DNA of 53,547 nucleotides, from positions 1-53,547 of the forward strand of contig CANCQK010000019.1 of assembly GCA_947380295.1 (NCBI GenBank), given 5' to 3'. The translations under genes and the position numbers were made by a program. How positions within the stretch are numbered: position 1 is the stretch's first letter; each line of letters opens with the position of its first letter. Source of the stretch: Bdellovibrionales bacterium. Its GTDB lineage: Bacteria > Bdellovibrionota > UBA1018. This document shows, piece by piece, positions 17,964-28,246 of this stretch. The notes below the pieces were generated by a model that saw only the letters and a program-made list of their open reading frames with translations, was not told the DNA's origin and ran no database searches.

Positions 17964-20252
17964 GTGACGGAGACAAAGTTCGGCAGAAATAAAATCAGAC
18001 TTAAACCGCAAGCATGGCTAGGTCTCGTTGGCATTCAGTTACTCGGCAGTTGCACGAACATGGTCGCGCCCGTTACCTCAAACCTGAGAAATCAGGCAGC
18101 CGTGTTAGCATCACCCTCTCCAAGCGGCAGTACAGGAGCAACTGGAATCTGGAATTTATCTACGCCCACCCTGAACTCTGACGGGACCCTCACTCTCTAC
18201 CTTAATTCGGGTACTTCAGTAGGAAAATTTTGGGATCACTGCAACACGACTTCATCCGCTAGCACCGGCGCCAAACCCTGTTCTTGCCAATTTTCCTGGG
18301 TGGAAACTAACCCGAGTAGCGCCACTTTACCGACCAATCGAACTGTATTGACCACTCCCTCTTCGATTTTAGATACACAAATGATGTGTCCCCTACCACG
18401 AGTCTATACTGATGAGATCTTATCTGGAACACGAGTCACAGTTTCGATCAACTTCAATGCTACGAATCCAGACCAAGGAGTAGTCAGCGTGAACTCAACC
18501 TCCCTCACTAAAAATGCGACAGGGAGAACTTCAAATTTTCAGGATACATTAGGGAATCGCTTTGCCAATATTTTGCGATACACCTGCTTCAAAAAAGAGC
18601 AGAAAAGTCTCAACATCGCTTCTGCCCAATTGGCACGAACACGCGACGGCGCGACCAGTGGAGTGAATTATTTGTCAGCGACTCAATTTTGCGTCAATGG
18701 TCAAGCAGGCGGAGGATCTCAAGCAACCTGCCCAACCGATCAATCTGGAATCTCAGCACAGTCTAATTACTTCAATCTTTACATCCCCGCTTGGGATGCT
18801 GGGCATATTAATCCCTCAAATGGAGGCTATTTTTGCCCTCAAGTCACAAAGCCGCTGAGTGGAGAGTCTATTATTGACTACAGTTACTGGCCCCTAGACA
18901 CCAGCTTTGCATTAGCGGTCGGGCCCTCGACCGAATTTACAATCGGAGTCACTGGGCAAAACAAGCTCTCGGGCAATGGAGATGTTTCCAGTACCTGCTA
19001 TTCAGCCGCAGGTGGAGGCGGAGGTGGAGGTGCCAATCCTGCAGGAGGCAATTCAATTAATCAGTCTTGTTTGGGATTTGCAGCTCCAGTCAAAAGTGAT
19101 GGAAGCTGTTCATCTTTGAATACTACACCCAGAACAAGAATGTATCGACTCCGTAGATACATTAGCCTGTACCCAAGATCCTATGGTCCAGATGGCAAGG
19201 TCAGCGCAAACTTTCCCCAGAGCCTAGACACGATTTACGTCCTCGACAGACCTGTGGCCACCACTGACGGCTCCGTCGTCACTATGGCAGGCCCAAAACC
19301 CTGTCCATTTGCTTACTTTGACCGAATGAATGTGACTGGATTAGCCCAGTATAAAAAGGCCTATGTCGGAACCAATAACCCAAATTGGAATGGAAAGAAT
19401 GTTGACGGAACTGAATATCCAAATATTGACGGTAATGATAAATGGAATAATAAATCCTGCTCAGCTGCGCTTCCAAAAGTACTCAACGACGGCACTGGAC
19501 TCACCCTCCAAACCGTCAATGTGAAAAATACCGCCACTGGGTCCCGAGACCATGCTTATATCAGGCCGATTCAACCTTTTGCACCGAACTACATCGAGGA
19601 CACGACCTTTCAAGCTTGCGCCCCCCCCGCATCCAATCCTGTTTTGGACCCGCCCCTCCACTTTGCCACCCTCGACCCAGCCAAAAAGAACATCGGATGG
19701 TGTGCAGAAGTCTATCCCACTCAAAACGCCAACGTCTCAAGTATTGACCCCCCTCACCCCAGAGCCTCAGCCTCTCCAATTGGCATTGCACCGTTTACCT
19801 CACATGTCGCCAAGAACGCCCCGATTGGTCTGGCCTGCAACGCTACTCTGCTCACTGCCACACTTCCAACCGGATACCCAGCAGGCGGGCTAGCCAATCA
19901 CCAATCAGGAGCTGGTTTTGGATGGGACGGAGCTGATACATCTCAGACATGCGACCGAACAGTCCCTGCCTCAGCCTCGATGAGCAACCCGAATGTTCCT
20001 GCTCCTCCCGATTTTCCAAGGTTTCCGCTTCTTGCCCCTGCAGACGATACCGAGCGAGCCTTAACTGACTCAAGCACCAGTGCCCCCTACCTTTGTAAGA
20101 TCACCTATGACTCAAGAAATCGGAACTCCTCAGTTCCAAATGGAGGATGTTGTGCCGCAGGCTCTCTCACTCTTCCGACGCCTACCCAAAGCTCAGGACC
20201 AGCGGGAGCCCACCTCGAGCCTGGAACTTCTTGCGGCAGCCCTGCTCTTTAA
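17964..20252 (+). CDS. Cys-rich lipoprotein of unknown function, fourth of four
   Basis: 762 residues when started at GTG 17964, which lies eight bases after GGAGG (17951-17955). The in-frame GTG at 17955 overlaps that ribosome site and is less likely. The lipobox is LGSC (Cys30). Its N-terminal ~200 residues are paralogous to the preceding lipoprotein (PCxCxF motif, then a beta strand GTRVTVSIN). The rest has multiple Cys residues, a Gly run (seven Gly near base 19020) and NxDGxx-type turns (NVDGTEYPNIDGNDKWNNK) that could bind calcium. It ends 15 bases before the pseudouridine synthase gene. Probably surface-exposed together with its three neighbours; function unknown. Confidence 0.8.
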   Translation: MTETKFGRNKIRLKPQAWLGLVGIQLLGSCTNMVAPVTSNLRNQAAVLASPSPSGSTGATGIWNLSTPTLNSDGTLTLYLNSGTSVGKFWDHCNTTSSASTGAKPCSCQFSWVETNPSSATLPTNRTVLTTPSSILDTQMMCPLPRVYTDEILSGTRVTVSINFNATNPDQGVVSVNSTSLTKNATGRTSNFQDTLGNRFANILRYTCFKKEQKSLNIASAQLARTRDGATSGVNYLSATQFCVNGQAGGGSQATCPTDQSGISAQSNYFNLYIPAWDAGHINPSNGGYFCPQVTKPLSGESIIDYSYWPLDTSFALAVGPSTEFTIGVTGQNKLSGNGDVSSTCYSAAGGGGGGGANPAGGNSINQSCLGFAAPVKSDGSCSSLNTTPRTRMYRLRRYISLYPRSYGPDGKVSANFPQSLDTIYVLDRPVATTDGSVVTMAGPKPCPFAYFDRMNVTGLAQYKKAYVGTNNPNWNGKNVDGTEYPNIDGNDKWNNKSCSAALPKVLNDGTGLTLQTVNVKNTATGSRDHAYIRPIQPFAPNYIEDTTFQACAPPASNPVLDPPLHFATLDPAKKNIGWCAEVYPTQNANVSSIDPPHPRASASPIGIAPFTSHVAKNAPIGLACNATLLTATLPTGYPAGGLANHQSGAGFGWDGADTSQTCDRTVPASASMSNPNVPAPPDFPRFPLLAPADDTERALTDSSTSAPYLCKITYDSRNRNSSVPNGGCCAAGSLTLPTPTQSSGPAGAHLEPGTSCGSPAL

Positions 20253-20267
20253 GCTAGACAAAAAGTC

Positions 20268-21026
20268 ATGACCGATCCCACCGATGACTCACAGTTTGAC
20301 CTAAGAGTACTCTATGAAGACTCAGAGCTTTTGATTCTGAACAAACGCTCAGGAGTTCCCTCAGCGCCCCACTCCCCTGACGAAACGGGAACCGCAGTGG
20401 AGGCAGCTCTCCATCTTTGTCCAAGCCTGATTGGAGTTGGAGAAAAGAACTTGGAACCCGGATTAGTCCATCGCCTGGACACAGGGACCAGTGGCGTGCT
20501 GGTATTTGCTAAGACCCATGCTGAATTTCAGCGATTAAAACAAATCTGGAAGGATCGCCGAGTTGAGAAAATCTACCGTGCCATGACGATGAGAGACTCC
20601 CCCTTGCCTCCACTCCCCGCGCAAATTGATTATCCCCTCGCCCATGATGCTAAGTCGAAAAAGAAAATGATCGCACTTCTGAACCCGAAGTGGCGGCATT
20701 ACCGAGGCAAGCCAATCCCTGCATTGACTCGAATCTTGAACGGGTTCAAGTTCGGGAGTTCGGAGCTTTTTGACCTCACTGTTCAAATTGAGACTGGAGT
20801 CATGCACCAGATCCGATGCCATTTAGATGCCTGGGGAGCGCCGATCTGGGGTGACCCAATTTACGGCAAGACAAAACCTAACCAAATCAAAGCCCCTGCT
20901 GAACGCCTTTGGCTTCACGCTTGGAAACTCGGATTTCACGCAGCTGCCGGACACTGGCTTGAGGTTGAAGCACCACTCCCTGAGGACTGGCCTTCCTCTC
21001 GGGACCCACATTTTCTGGAACGCTAA
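20268..21026 (+). CDS. RluA-family RNA pseudouridine synthase
   Basis: 252 residues. The family signature HRLDTGTSG, with the catalytic Asp, is present near residue 67. It is preceded by LLILNKRSGVPS and followed by VEKIYRAM and an RYHQIRxH-equivalent (GVMHQIRCHLDAWGAPIWGD), all in the usual order. There is no S4 domain, as in RluA, RluC-like short forms and TruC. It isomerises uridine in rRNA or tRNA in the cytoplasm; the exact target cannot be told from sequence. It starts 15 bases after the lipoprotein gene and may ride on that transcript, although its job is unrelated. It converges with nrdJ, leaving 12 bases between the stops. Confidence 0.92.
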   Translation: MTDPTDDSQFDLRVLYEDSELLILNKRSGVPSAPHSPDETGTAVEAALHLCPSLIGVGEKNLEPGLVHRLDTGTSGVLVFAKTHAEFQRLKQIWKDRRVEKIYRAMTMRDSPLPPLPAQIDYPLAHDAKSKKKMIALLNPKWRHYRGKPIPALTRILNGFKFGSSELFDLTVQIETGVMHQIRCHLDAWGAPIWGDPIYGKTKPNQIKAPAERLWLHAWKLGFHAAAGHWLEVEAPLPEDWPSSRDPHFLER

Positions 21027-21038
21027 AGAAGATTCCTC

Positions 21039-23237
21039 TCAGTTACAGGACTCGCAGAATTGTCCATCAGCCACTTCCTCTGGAGGGACGCTCGAGAGGG
21101 GCTGCGAGAGCTTTGAACCATCTCGATAGATCGCAACAGATTTCAGCCTGAGCCTCCAAGCCTGCTCGTAGAGGGACTGAATCTCCTCTACAGTCGCTGA
21201 GTTGGGCAGGTTCACTGTTTTTGAGATCGACCCAGAAATCCACGGTTGAATCGCAGCCAGCATTTTCAAATGACCCAGCGGAGCGATTCTGCGCTGACCG
21301 GTAGCTCCGGTCGGGTGCGCGCAGTCAAATACGGGCAGGTGCTCTTGGCTCAGCCCTGGAGCACCCTCTAAAGTCTGATGCTGTAAGACGTACTGTTCAA
21401 TTTCTGCAATTTTCTGATCGGGGTACCCCAGCGCGCGAAGTGCCGTGGGGACTGACTGATTCATGATTTGTACTGAACCACCGCCTACCAGTTTCTTATA
21501 CTTCACTAACGAAAACTCGGGCTCCACACCGGTGGTATCACAATCCATCAGGAGCCCGATGGTGCCCGTGGGCGCCAGCACAGTCACTTGAGCATTTCGA
21601 AATCCACACTTTTTACCCAGCCTGAGTGCCCGATCCCAGACCTCTTGAGCAGCCTGCAGGAGATGCGCGGGTAGATTCGGGGCTTGAATTTCATTCGCCG
21701 CTTTTCGATGCATCTGGATGACTTTGAGCATGGACGAGCGATTTTTTTTGAACCCGGCAAAGGGTTTTAGAACAGCGGCCATTTCAGCACTCACCGAGTA
21801 AGCATGCCCACACAAAAGTGAGGTCAAAACTGAGGCCCAGGACCGCCCCTCATCACTATCGTACGGGAGACCTTGACGCATCAGAAAGGCTCCCAGATTC
21901 GCGTAGCCGAGTCCGAGGGGGCGAAAAGCGATGGAGTTTCGAGCAATTTTTTCGGTCGGATAGCTCGAGAGACTTACCAGAATTTCTTGAGCAATCAGAA
22001 AAGTTCGCGTGGCACTCAAATAAGCGTCGAGATCAAATCCCCCATTTGGCTTTAAGAATTTTACCAAGTTGAGTGAGGCAAGATTGCACGCAGAATCGTC
22101 GAGAAACATGAATTCAGAACAGGGATTCGACGCCCGAATCGGCCCACTCTCTTTGCAGGTATGCCAGCGCTGAATGACCGAATCAAACTGCACCCCAGGG
22201 TCAGCGCAAGCCCAGGCCGCCTGAGCAATGCGATGCCAAAGATCACGAGCTCGGTAAGTCTGAATCACTTCACCCGTGGTCCGAGCGCGAGTGGGCCAGG
22301 TTTGGTCTTTCTCGACGGCATCCATAAACTCATCGGACACCCGGACCGAGTTATTTGAATTTTGACCCGAAACGGTGCGGTAGGCCTCTCCCTCGAAATC
22401 TGAGCTGTAGCCTGCACGAACGAGCGCGGCGACTTTTTTCTCTTCTCGACTCTTCCAGGTGATGAATTCATGGATCTCAGGGTGGTCCATATCCAGACAC
22501 ACCATTTTTGCAGCTCGCCGAGTGGTGCCACCAGACTTTGTAGCTCCAGCACCTCGGTCGAGGACATCGAGAAAGCTCATCAATCCAGAAGAATTACCCC
22601 CACCGGCAAGCTTCTCCTGCTTACCCCGGATTTTTGAAAAGTTAGTCCCCGTCCCAGATCCATATTTAAATAGGCGGGCTTCATTCTTGGCCAACTCAAA
22701 AATGGCCATGAGATCGTCCTCAACTCCCTGAATGAAACAGGCCGAACATTGAGGACGAGAATAAGCATTCTCAATCGATTCAATTTTTTTGTTCTTCGGG
22801 TTCCATGCAAAATTGCCGTTAGATCCTAAAATTCCATATTCTGGGTAAAGCCCCAGATTGAACCAGACCGGAGAGTTAAACGCTCCTATTTGGTGAATCA
22901 GAAGGTAATTCAGCTCAGCCTCAAACGCTTGAGCTCCAGCTGAGTCCAAATACTTGAGGCGCTTTGCTTCAGCGCGCAGAGTCCGAGTGATCCGACTGAT
23001 CACCTGCTTGATTGAGGTCTCGTGCCCGGTTTTTGGAACGTCAGTTTTTCTGAAGTACTTTGAAACGAGGATATCCACTGCGAGCTGACTCCAGGCCTCA
23101 GGGACCTCGACATCCTTCATTTCAAAGACGAGGTTCCCTTTGGAGTCCCGAATCTGAGCAGCTGTCCTACGATAGACTACTTCATCTAATGGACGCGACC
23201 GCTTTGAAGTAAAGTGCCGTTCGAACTGAAGGGGCAT
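21039..23237 (-). CDS. nrdJ: Adenosylcobalamin-dependent (class II) ribonucleotide reductase
   Basis: 732 residues. It reduces ribonucleotides to deoxyribonucleotides using a B12-derived radical. Family landmarks are in order: IGAFNSPVWFNLG; QCSACFIQ with the first redox Cys (Cys164); FKYGSGTGTNFSKIRG; SGGTTRRAAKMVCLD; NPCSEF with the thiyl-radical Cys373 and Glu375; ACNLASLN with the second redox Cys384; LAPTGTIG; and a C-terminal CESC pair for reduction by thioredoxin-like partners. It is on the short side for NrdJ, which often carries extra C-terminal zinc or regulatory segments. The gene is last in a tight run prkA-yeaH-spoVR-nrdJ, 12 bases after spoVR. Expression would therefore follow that operon unless an internal promoter exists. 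Confidence 0.93.
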   Translation of the reverse strand: MPLQFERHFTSKRSRPLDEVVYRRTAAQIRDSKGNLVFEMKDVEVPEAWSQLAVDILVSKYFRKTDVPKTGHETSIKQVISRITRTLRAEAKRLKYLDSAGAQAFEAELNYLLIHQIGAFNSPVWFNLGLYPEYGILGSNGNFAWNPKNKKIESIENAYSRPQCSACFIQGVEDDLMAIFELAKNEARLFKYGSGTGTNFSKIRGKQEKLAGGGNSSGLMSFLDVLDRGAGATKSGGTTRRAAKMVCLDMDHPEIHEFITWKSREEKKVAALVRAGYSSDFEGEAYRTVSGQNSNNSVRVSDEFMDAVEKDQTWPTRARTTGEVIQTYRARDLWHRIAQAAWACADPGVQFDSVIQRWHTCKESGPIRASNPCSEFMFLDDSACNLASLNLVKFLKPNGGFDLDAYLSATRTFLIAQEILVSLSSYPTEKIARNSIAFRPLGLGYANLGAFLMRQGLPYDSDEGRSWASVLTSLLCGHAYSVSAEMAAVLKPFAGFKKNRSSMLKVIQMHRKAANEIQAPNLPAHLLQAAQEVWDRALRLGKKCGFRNAQVTVLAPTGTIGLLMDCDTTGVEPEFSLVKYKKLVGGGSVQIMNQSVPTALRALGYPDQKIAEIEQYVLQHQTLEGAPGLSQEHLPVFDCAHPTGATGQRRIAPLGHLKMLAAIQPWISGSISKTVNLPNSATVEEIQSLYEQAWRLRLKSVAIYRDGSKLSQPLSSVPPEEVADGQFCESCN

Positions 23238-23249
23238 GGAGTGATCCGT

Positions 23250-24749
23250 CTAAACGAATTTCTCGGTAAATTCGCCGTTCTGATAGTTAAACAACTTTTT
23301 CTGTCCGTCGACTTCAGTCTCAACGTTAATTGGCCGCTTCCACACATCACACAACGCACGCATGGTTTCACGCGACCATCGGGTGTCCAGGTCAAGTCCC
23401 TGATGCTTATGCCAGAGGAGGAGCTCGCCTTTATTCTGAAAGTTACCGTCGGTCACATAGACGAAAGGCTGCCCCCGATTGGTGAGCTGAAAAAGGAGCT
23501 TTTCTTTCACCTTTTTAAAATCACGATCGGCAATCTCATACTGATTCGTTCTTCGGTTGAAGCTATAAGTGTAGAGTTTAAAACGCTCGACAAATTCCTC
23601 AGTCAGATATTCATCGATAAAAGTCACATCGTTACAGACCCGACGGACTTCAAAAATCTTTTGGCGTCCCAAACTGGCTTGTGTGTTCCACTTAGCCTTA
23701 GCGACCATGTCATCGCACTGCTCGTAGTCCTTACCGAACTTTCCGCGATTCCATCGATCCTCAATATCCCTAAATAGCTCAACCCCAACTTTATAGGGAT
23801 TGATCTGGCCCGGTTGCATGGCCATCGTCCCAGCGTGATGATCAGCAAAGTCAATGACCTCAGAGTCTTTCAACGCCTTCTCGGTCATGATTTTAGAGTG
23901 CCAGTAGGACGCCCACCCCTCATTCATAATTTTGGTCTGAGCTTGAGGGGCAAAATAATAAGCTTCGTCGCGAACAATGGAAAGAACATCGTGTTCCCAT
24001 TGCTCTAATGGGGCGTAATCCAGCAGAAACTTTAAAACATCTTTCTGAGGTTCAGGTGGATTTTTTCGGCTTTTCTGAGCCTGACTCTCGAGCTTTTTCC
24101 GCTGTTCCGCCATAAACTCAGGAGGATTCATGTACTGATCCATATACTGTCGATCGGTCTTGATGCGACCGGGCTCAGCGCTGGCTTCGGGGTGATCTTC
24201 TGATTCTCGTCGTTTTGGATTCAAAAAGGGCAAGTGCGGATCGATCAGAGTCTCAATCGCCAAACATTGATCAATAAAGTTCTCCACCCGATCCTGACCA
24301 TAGCGCTCCATATGATCGCGAATCTTAACCGCATGGTTGGCCATGGTATCGAGCATTTTTCGATTCGTTTTGGAGAACCAGTAGTTATTTTTGAAAAAAT
24401 CCACGTGGCCGTAGACATGAGAAATGACGGTTTTTTGGTCCACTAGGTTGTTGGATTTCATCAAGTAGGCGTAAGAGGGATTGGTGTTAATCACCATTTC
24501 ATAGATTTTCTGCAGACCCCAAGCATAGCCCTTGGAGAGTTGGTCATAGTCCATCCCAAATCGCCAATGAGGATACCGAACAGGGAACCCCCCCAGGGCA
24601 GCGAGGGAGTTGATCTGTTCGTGATCCACCATTTCAAAGATGGTCTCAAAACAGTCTAGACCATAACCCTCAGCATACTTTTTGATTTGGTCTCTGACCT
24701 TGGCCAGTTCGGGGGTCAACTGACTATTCATAAATTCAGATGAGGACAT
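23250..24749 (-). CDS. spoVR: SpoVR-family protein
   Basis: 499 residues, the normal length for SpoVR/YcgB. Typical family stretches include FETIFEMVDHEQINSLAALG near the N-terminus, GFPVRYPHWRFGMDYDQLSKGY, MNEGWASYWHSKIMTEK with the conserved EGWA and His, and HHAGTMAMQPGQINPYKVG. The biochemical role is unsettled; in Bacillus it affects spore cortex formation, and in enterobacteria it is co-expressed with YeaG/YeaH under starvation. It starts 7 bases after yeaH and ends 12 bases before nrdJ, so it is almost certainly co-transcribed with both. This organism need not sporulate, since the family is widespread in non-sporulating Proteobacteria. Confidence 0.95.
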   Translation of the reverse strand: MSSSEFMNSQLTPELAKVRDQIKKYAEGYGLDCFETIFEMVDHEQINSLAALGGFPVRYPHWRFGMDYDQLSKGYAWGLQKIYEMVINTNPSYAYLMKSNNLVDQKTVISHVYGHVDFFKNNYWFSKTNRKMLDTMANHAVKIRDHMERYGQDRVENFIDQCLAIETLIDPHLPFLNPKRRESEDHPEASAEPGRIKTDRQYMDQYMNPPEFMAEQRKKLESQAQKSRKNPPEPQKDVLKFLLDYAPLEQWEHDVLSIVRDEAYYFAPQAQTKIMNEGWASYWHSKIMTEKALKDSEVIDFADHHAGTMAMQPGQINPYKVGVELFRDIEDRWNRGKFGKDYEQCDDMVAKAKWNTQASLGRQKIFEVRRVCNDVTFIDEYLTEEFVERFKLYTYSFNRRTNQYEIADRDFKKVKEKLLFQLTNRGQPFVYVTDGNFQNKGELLLWHKHQGLDLDTRWSRETMRALCDVWKRPINVETEVDGQKKLFNYQNGEFTEKFV

Positions 24750-24756
24750 GCCTAAC

Positions 24757-25866
24757 TCACTTTCCCTTGCCCAAGAAGTCTTTAATGGACTGAAGGATGC
24801 CTTCCTTGTTTTCGATCTTAGAAAGAATCACGGATTGATGCTGATTTCCGAAGTGTTCTCGGAGGTCCTTATAAAACTGACCGGAGCCGTACCGGGACTC
24901 GACTTGACCGTAACAAAAGACGTTGCAAACACGGAGGAGATTTTTTTCCAAGATATCGAGACAAAGACGAGTGTCCTCGCCCGACCAGTTATCGCCGTCT
25001 GAGAAGTGGAATGGATAAATATTCCAATCAGACGGTGGGTAATCCGTCTCGATCATTTTCTCGCAGAGCTTATAAGCAGAACTGATCAAGGTCCCACCCG
25101 ACTCCCGGGTCTTAAAGAAAGTATCCTCATCCACTTCGCGCGCGGTTGCATCGTGAATGATGTACCGAGTTTCGATCCCTTTGTACTGGGAACGCAACCA
25201 AGTATCGATCCAGAATGCCTCAGTTCGTACGATCTCTTTTTGCTCATCACCCATGGAGCCTGAGACGTCCATCATGTAAATAATGACTGCATTATTCTCG
25301 TGACGTACGTCCGTTTTCCAAGAGCGGTAGCGCATATCGCGACGAATGGGGATAATGACCGGCTTGTCCGGATTATAAATCCCTGATGAGATCTGCCGAC
25401 GCAAAGTCTCACGAAAAGTCCGCTTAAAATGTCGAAGTGAACTGGGCCCCTGACTCGCAATTCCGGTGTACTTGTCGGTCTTTGACTTGAGTGTATTGTG
25501 ACCGCGCGGCTCAATCTTAGGCAGCTCAAGTTGCTCGCCCAAGATCTCGGCCAACTCTTGCAGCGTAAGATCGACCTCAAGCGTATGATTGCCGGCCTGA
25601 TTTCCCGCTTCGCCTTCGCCGGGCTGAGGATCACCCTGCGCTAAGGGATCGCCGGGCTTACCGTCGCCTTGACCCACTCCGCCTTGTTCGCGCTCACCGA
25701 AGCGAAATCGCGGAATCTCGATTTGAGGCAAGGGAATTGACACGAGGTCTTTTCCCTTGCGTCCAATCATCTCTCCGTGAGTCACATACTTCTTGAGATC
25801 TTGCTTGATCTTACCTTTGACAATCGAACGAAAACGAGAATGATCGCGTTTAATATTGTCAATCAT
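24757..25866 (-). CDS. yeaH: YeaH/YhbH family protein (DUF444) with a VWA-like domain
   Basis: 369 residues. The best start is ATG at 25866, which overlaps the prkA stop as ATGA and gives the family N-terminus [20 protein letters not shown]. An in-frame ATG at 25941 would add 25 odd residues lying inside prkA and is rejected. A Gly/Pro-rich acidic linker (about 65-100) is followed by a von Willebrand A-like domain with the MIDAS motif DVSGSMG. The family works with the PrkA/YeaG kinase and SpoVR in stress and stationary-phase responses; its mechanism is not established. Translational coupling to prkA suggests fixed stoichiometry. Confidence 0.93.
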   Translation of the reverse strand: MIDNIKRDHSRFRSIVKGKIKQDLKKYVTHGEMIGRKGKDLVSIPLPQIEIPRFRFGEREQGGVGQGDGKPGDPLAQGDPQPGEGEAGNQAGNHTLEVDLTLQELAEILGEQLELPKIEPRGHNTLKSKTDKYTGIASQGPSSLRHFKRTFRETLRRQISSGIYNPDKPVIIPIRRDMRYRSWKTDVRHENNAVIIYMMDVSGSMGDEQKEIVRTEAFWIDTWLRSQYKGIETRYIIHDATAREVDEDTFFKTRESGGTLISSAYKLCEKMIETDYPPSDWNIYPFHFSDGDNWSGEDTRLCLDILEKNLLRVCNVFCYGQVESRYGSGQFYKDLREHFGNQHQSVILSKIENKEGILQSIKDFLGKGK

Positions 25867-27950
25867 GATCGCTTCTTCACATCTCCCCGAGCAAAGATGC
25901 TCGCAACAAAGTTCAGAACGTCCGTTGAACAGATTTCGCAATAGCCGTGGTTCTTGATGAGGCGGGTTTTGACCACATCAATTTTCTCTTGGGTCGTGCG
26001 ATCCACAACATTGGAGACCAGGGACGTCAGCTTAATCGTATCTTTCTGATCTTCGAAGAGTTTTAACTCTAAGGCCTTATGCAATCGCTCGTTGGTCTTG
26101 TAATCAAAGGTTCGACCTTCAATCGCAAGTGCACCAATGTAGTTCATAATCTCACGGCGGAAGTCATCTTTCCGGCTCTCTGGGATATCGACCTTATCTT
26201 CGATTGCCCGCATCAGTCTCTCATCTGGCTCCTCATCCTGACCGGTGTACTTATTTTTGACTTTTTCCCGCTGAGTATAGGCTTTGACGTTATCGATGTA
26301 GTTTGAGCAAAGTTTCGAGATTGCATCTTCGTCCGCTGAGATCGCTCTTTGGACTTCGTTTTTCACAATATCCTCGTACTCTTGCTTGACCATTGCGAGC
26401 ATTTCTTTGTACTCGCGTCGCTTTTCATCGCTGCCGATCAAGGCGTGATGCTTCAAACCACTTTCGAGTTCGTTCATCACCATGAAGGGATTGACGCATC
26501 CAATATCGCCATTCTTGTCATTCACCAGGGCATTAGAGATCTTGTCCTGGACGTAACGAGGACTGATCCCTTCTAACCCTTCGCGAATGGCTTCTTTACG
26601 AAGCTCCTTCACATTGTCTTCGGTATACCCCGTGAGGGTCTTTCCATCGTAAAGCTTCAATTTCTGAAGCAAGGAGAGATTAGCCTTTTTCGGCTGCTCC
26701 AATCGGGTGAGGATCGCCCACATACCAGCCATTTCAACGGTATGAGGAGCAATGTGCTTACCCTTGATCTTGATTGAGTTGAAGTCCTTTTCGTAAATCT
26801 TGATCTCTTCTTTGAGCTTCGTAATGTAGGGGACATCGATCTTCACGGTACGATCGCGGAGAGCCTCCATGAACTCATTATTCTGGAGTTTCTTGAATTC
26901 AGGCTCGTTGGTATGCCCCAAAATCACTTCATCAATATCGGTTTGAGGGAATTTCTTGGGCTTAATTTTATGTTCCTGCGAAGCACCGAGTAAATCGTAG
27001 AGAAAAGCAACGTCGAGTTTCAAAACCTCAATAAACTCAACTACACCGCGGTTGGCAATATTGAATTCGCCGTCAAAGTTGAAGGCTCGAGGATCTGAAT
27101 CAGAACCATACTCCGCGATCTTACGGTAATTAATATCGCCCGTGAGTTCGGTCGAATCCTGGTTTTTTTCATCCTTGGGCTGAAAGGTCCCGATCCCAAT
27201 TCGGTCCTTTTCGGAGAGAATCAGACGCTCTACCTTAATATGCTGTAAGACGCGGGTGAAATCGCCTTGATAGCGCTTCATGAATTCACGTTGTACGTAG
27301 CGACATGCGGGACAAAGATCTCCCGTAATGCTGACTTTGTAGCCCTTATTACCTTTGTTCAACTCCTCTAAAACTTTGGATCTCATTTCTTCCGGTAAAA
27401 GTTTTAGGGGGTCTTCATGCATCGGACAGGGCATTTCAGTTTGATTGCCCAAAATGTGATCGCCGCCCTGGGCATCCACCCAACGAAAGGTATAGAGAGC
27501 GCCTGAGTCTTCGCGTGAATAGCGCTCAACCCCTTTTTTAAGAAGTCGTGCAATGGTCGATTTTGCAGAGCCTACGGGACCATGAAGAAGCAAGACGCGC
27601 TTTTCGGTGCCATAACCGAAAGCAGCCGACTTGAAAAAATGCACCAATTTCATCAACTGAACATCAAGACCAAAAACAGCGTCTTTTCCATGATCAATTG
27701 GGTCATCGAAAAATTTATACCGGACAATATTTTTTTTATACTCAACGTAGGAGGAAGTGCCCCATGAAAGCACCATGTCGTACATGCGTTGAAATGCGTT
27801 CCGACTTACGCTCGGATTTTGCTTCACGATATCGAGGTAATCGGAAAATGAGCCTTCCCAGTGATAATTGCGAAAATCTTTCACTGAGTTCAGGTCAACA
27901 AGCATCTTATTCCAGTCTTGATTTGAAGTCGCACTTTCCTTATTCGGCAT
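25863..27950 (-). CDS. prkA: PrkA (YeaG-type) serine protein kinase / AAA+ protein
   Basis: 695 residues. The N-terminal PrkA AAA domain has Walker [10 protein letters not shown] (about residue 125), the family stretch [18 protein letters not shown] before it and [11 protein letters not shown] as the Walker-B-equivalent region. CPMHEDPL and LCPACRY Cys motifs lie between. The C-terminal part is the kinase-associated domain. It is a cytoplasmic protein reported as a Ser kinase in Bacillus and enterobacteria; some work assigns protease-like activity instead. First gene of the operon prkA-yeaH-spoVR-nrdJ. A PP2C phosphatase gene diverges from it across a 296-bp gap that must contain the promoters. 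Confidence 0.95.
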   Translation of the reverse strand: MPNKESATSNQDWNKMLVDLNSVKDFRNYHWEGSFSDYLDIVKQNPSVSRNAFQRMYDMVLSWGTSSYVEYKKNIVRYKFFDDPIDHGKDAVFGLDVQLMKLVHFFKSAAFGYGTEKRVLLLHGPVGSAKSTIARLLKKGVERYSREDSGALYTFRWVDAQGGDHILGNQTEMPCPMHEDPLKLLPEEMRSKVLEELNKGNKGYKVSITGDLCPACRYVQREFMKRYQGDFTRVLQHIKVERLILSEKDRIGIGTFQPKDEKNQDSTELTGDINYRKIAEYGSDSDPRAFNFDGEFNIANRGVVEFIEVLKLDVAFLYDLLGASQEHKIKPKKFPQTDIDEVILGHTNEPEFKKLQNNEFMEALRDRTVKIDVPYITKLKEEIKIYEKDFNSIKIKGKHIAPHTVEMAGMWAILTRLEQPKKANLSLLQKLKLYDGKTLTGYTEDNVKELRKEAIREGLEGISPRYVQDKISNALVNDKNGDIGCVNPFMVMNELESGLKHHALIGSDEKRREYKEMLAMVKQEYEDIVKNEVQRAISADEDAISKLCSNYIDNVKAYTQREKVKNKYTGQDEEPDERLMRAIEDKVDIPESRKDDFRREIMNYIGALAIEGRTFDYKTNERLHKALELKLFEDQKDTIKLTSLVSNVVDRTTQEKIDVVKTRLIKNHGYCEICSTDVLNFVASIFARGDVKKRS

Positions 27951-28246
27951 GTACTTTCCACCCTTCTTCTATTCCAAAACGTTTAAGATACCTCATGGCA
28001 TGTCCGAATGACCACATCAAGTAGAAACCATTTTTCTTCAATATCCAGTCCTAATGCGGATCGTCGAAATACCGGAGACCTGATTCAGTGGGCTATCGAT
28101 CAATCCCACCTCATCTTAAGATCTTACCGTCATTGTTCTAGCACTGTAAAGTCAAAGGGAGGTGATTATTTATTTCGGACTAAATCACTTCGAACTCGAT
28201 CTAGCAATTTCTTGATCTTTGGAGCATTGTTCCTTACCATTTTAGA

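Noticed and set aside
25867..25941. Longer N-terminus for the YeaH gene
   Set aside because: It would overlap prkA by 79 bases and adds residues unlike the family; ATG at 25866 gives the ATGA overlap and the normal start.
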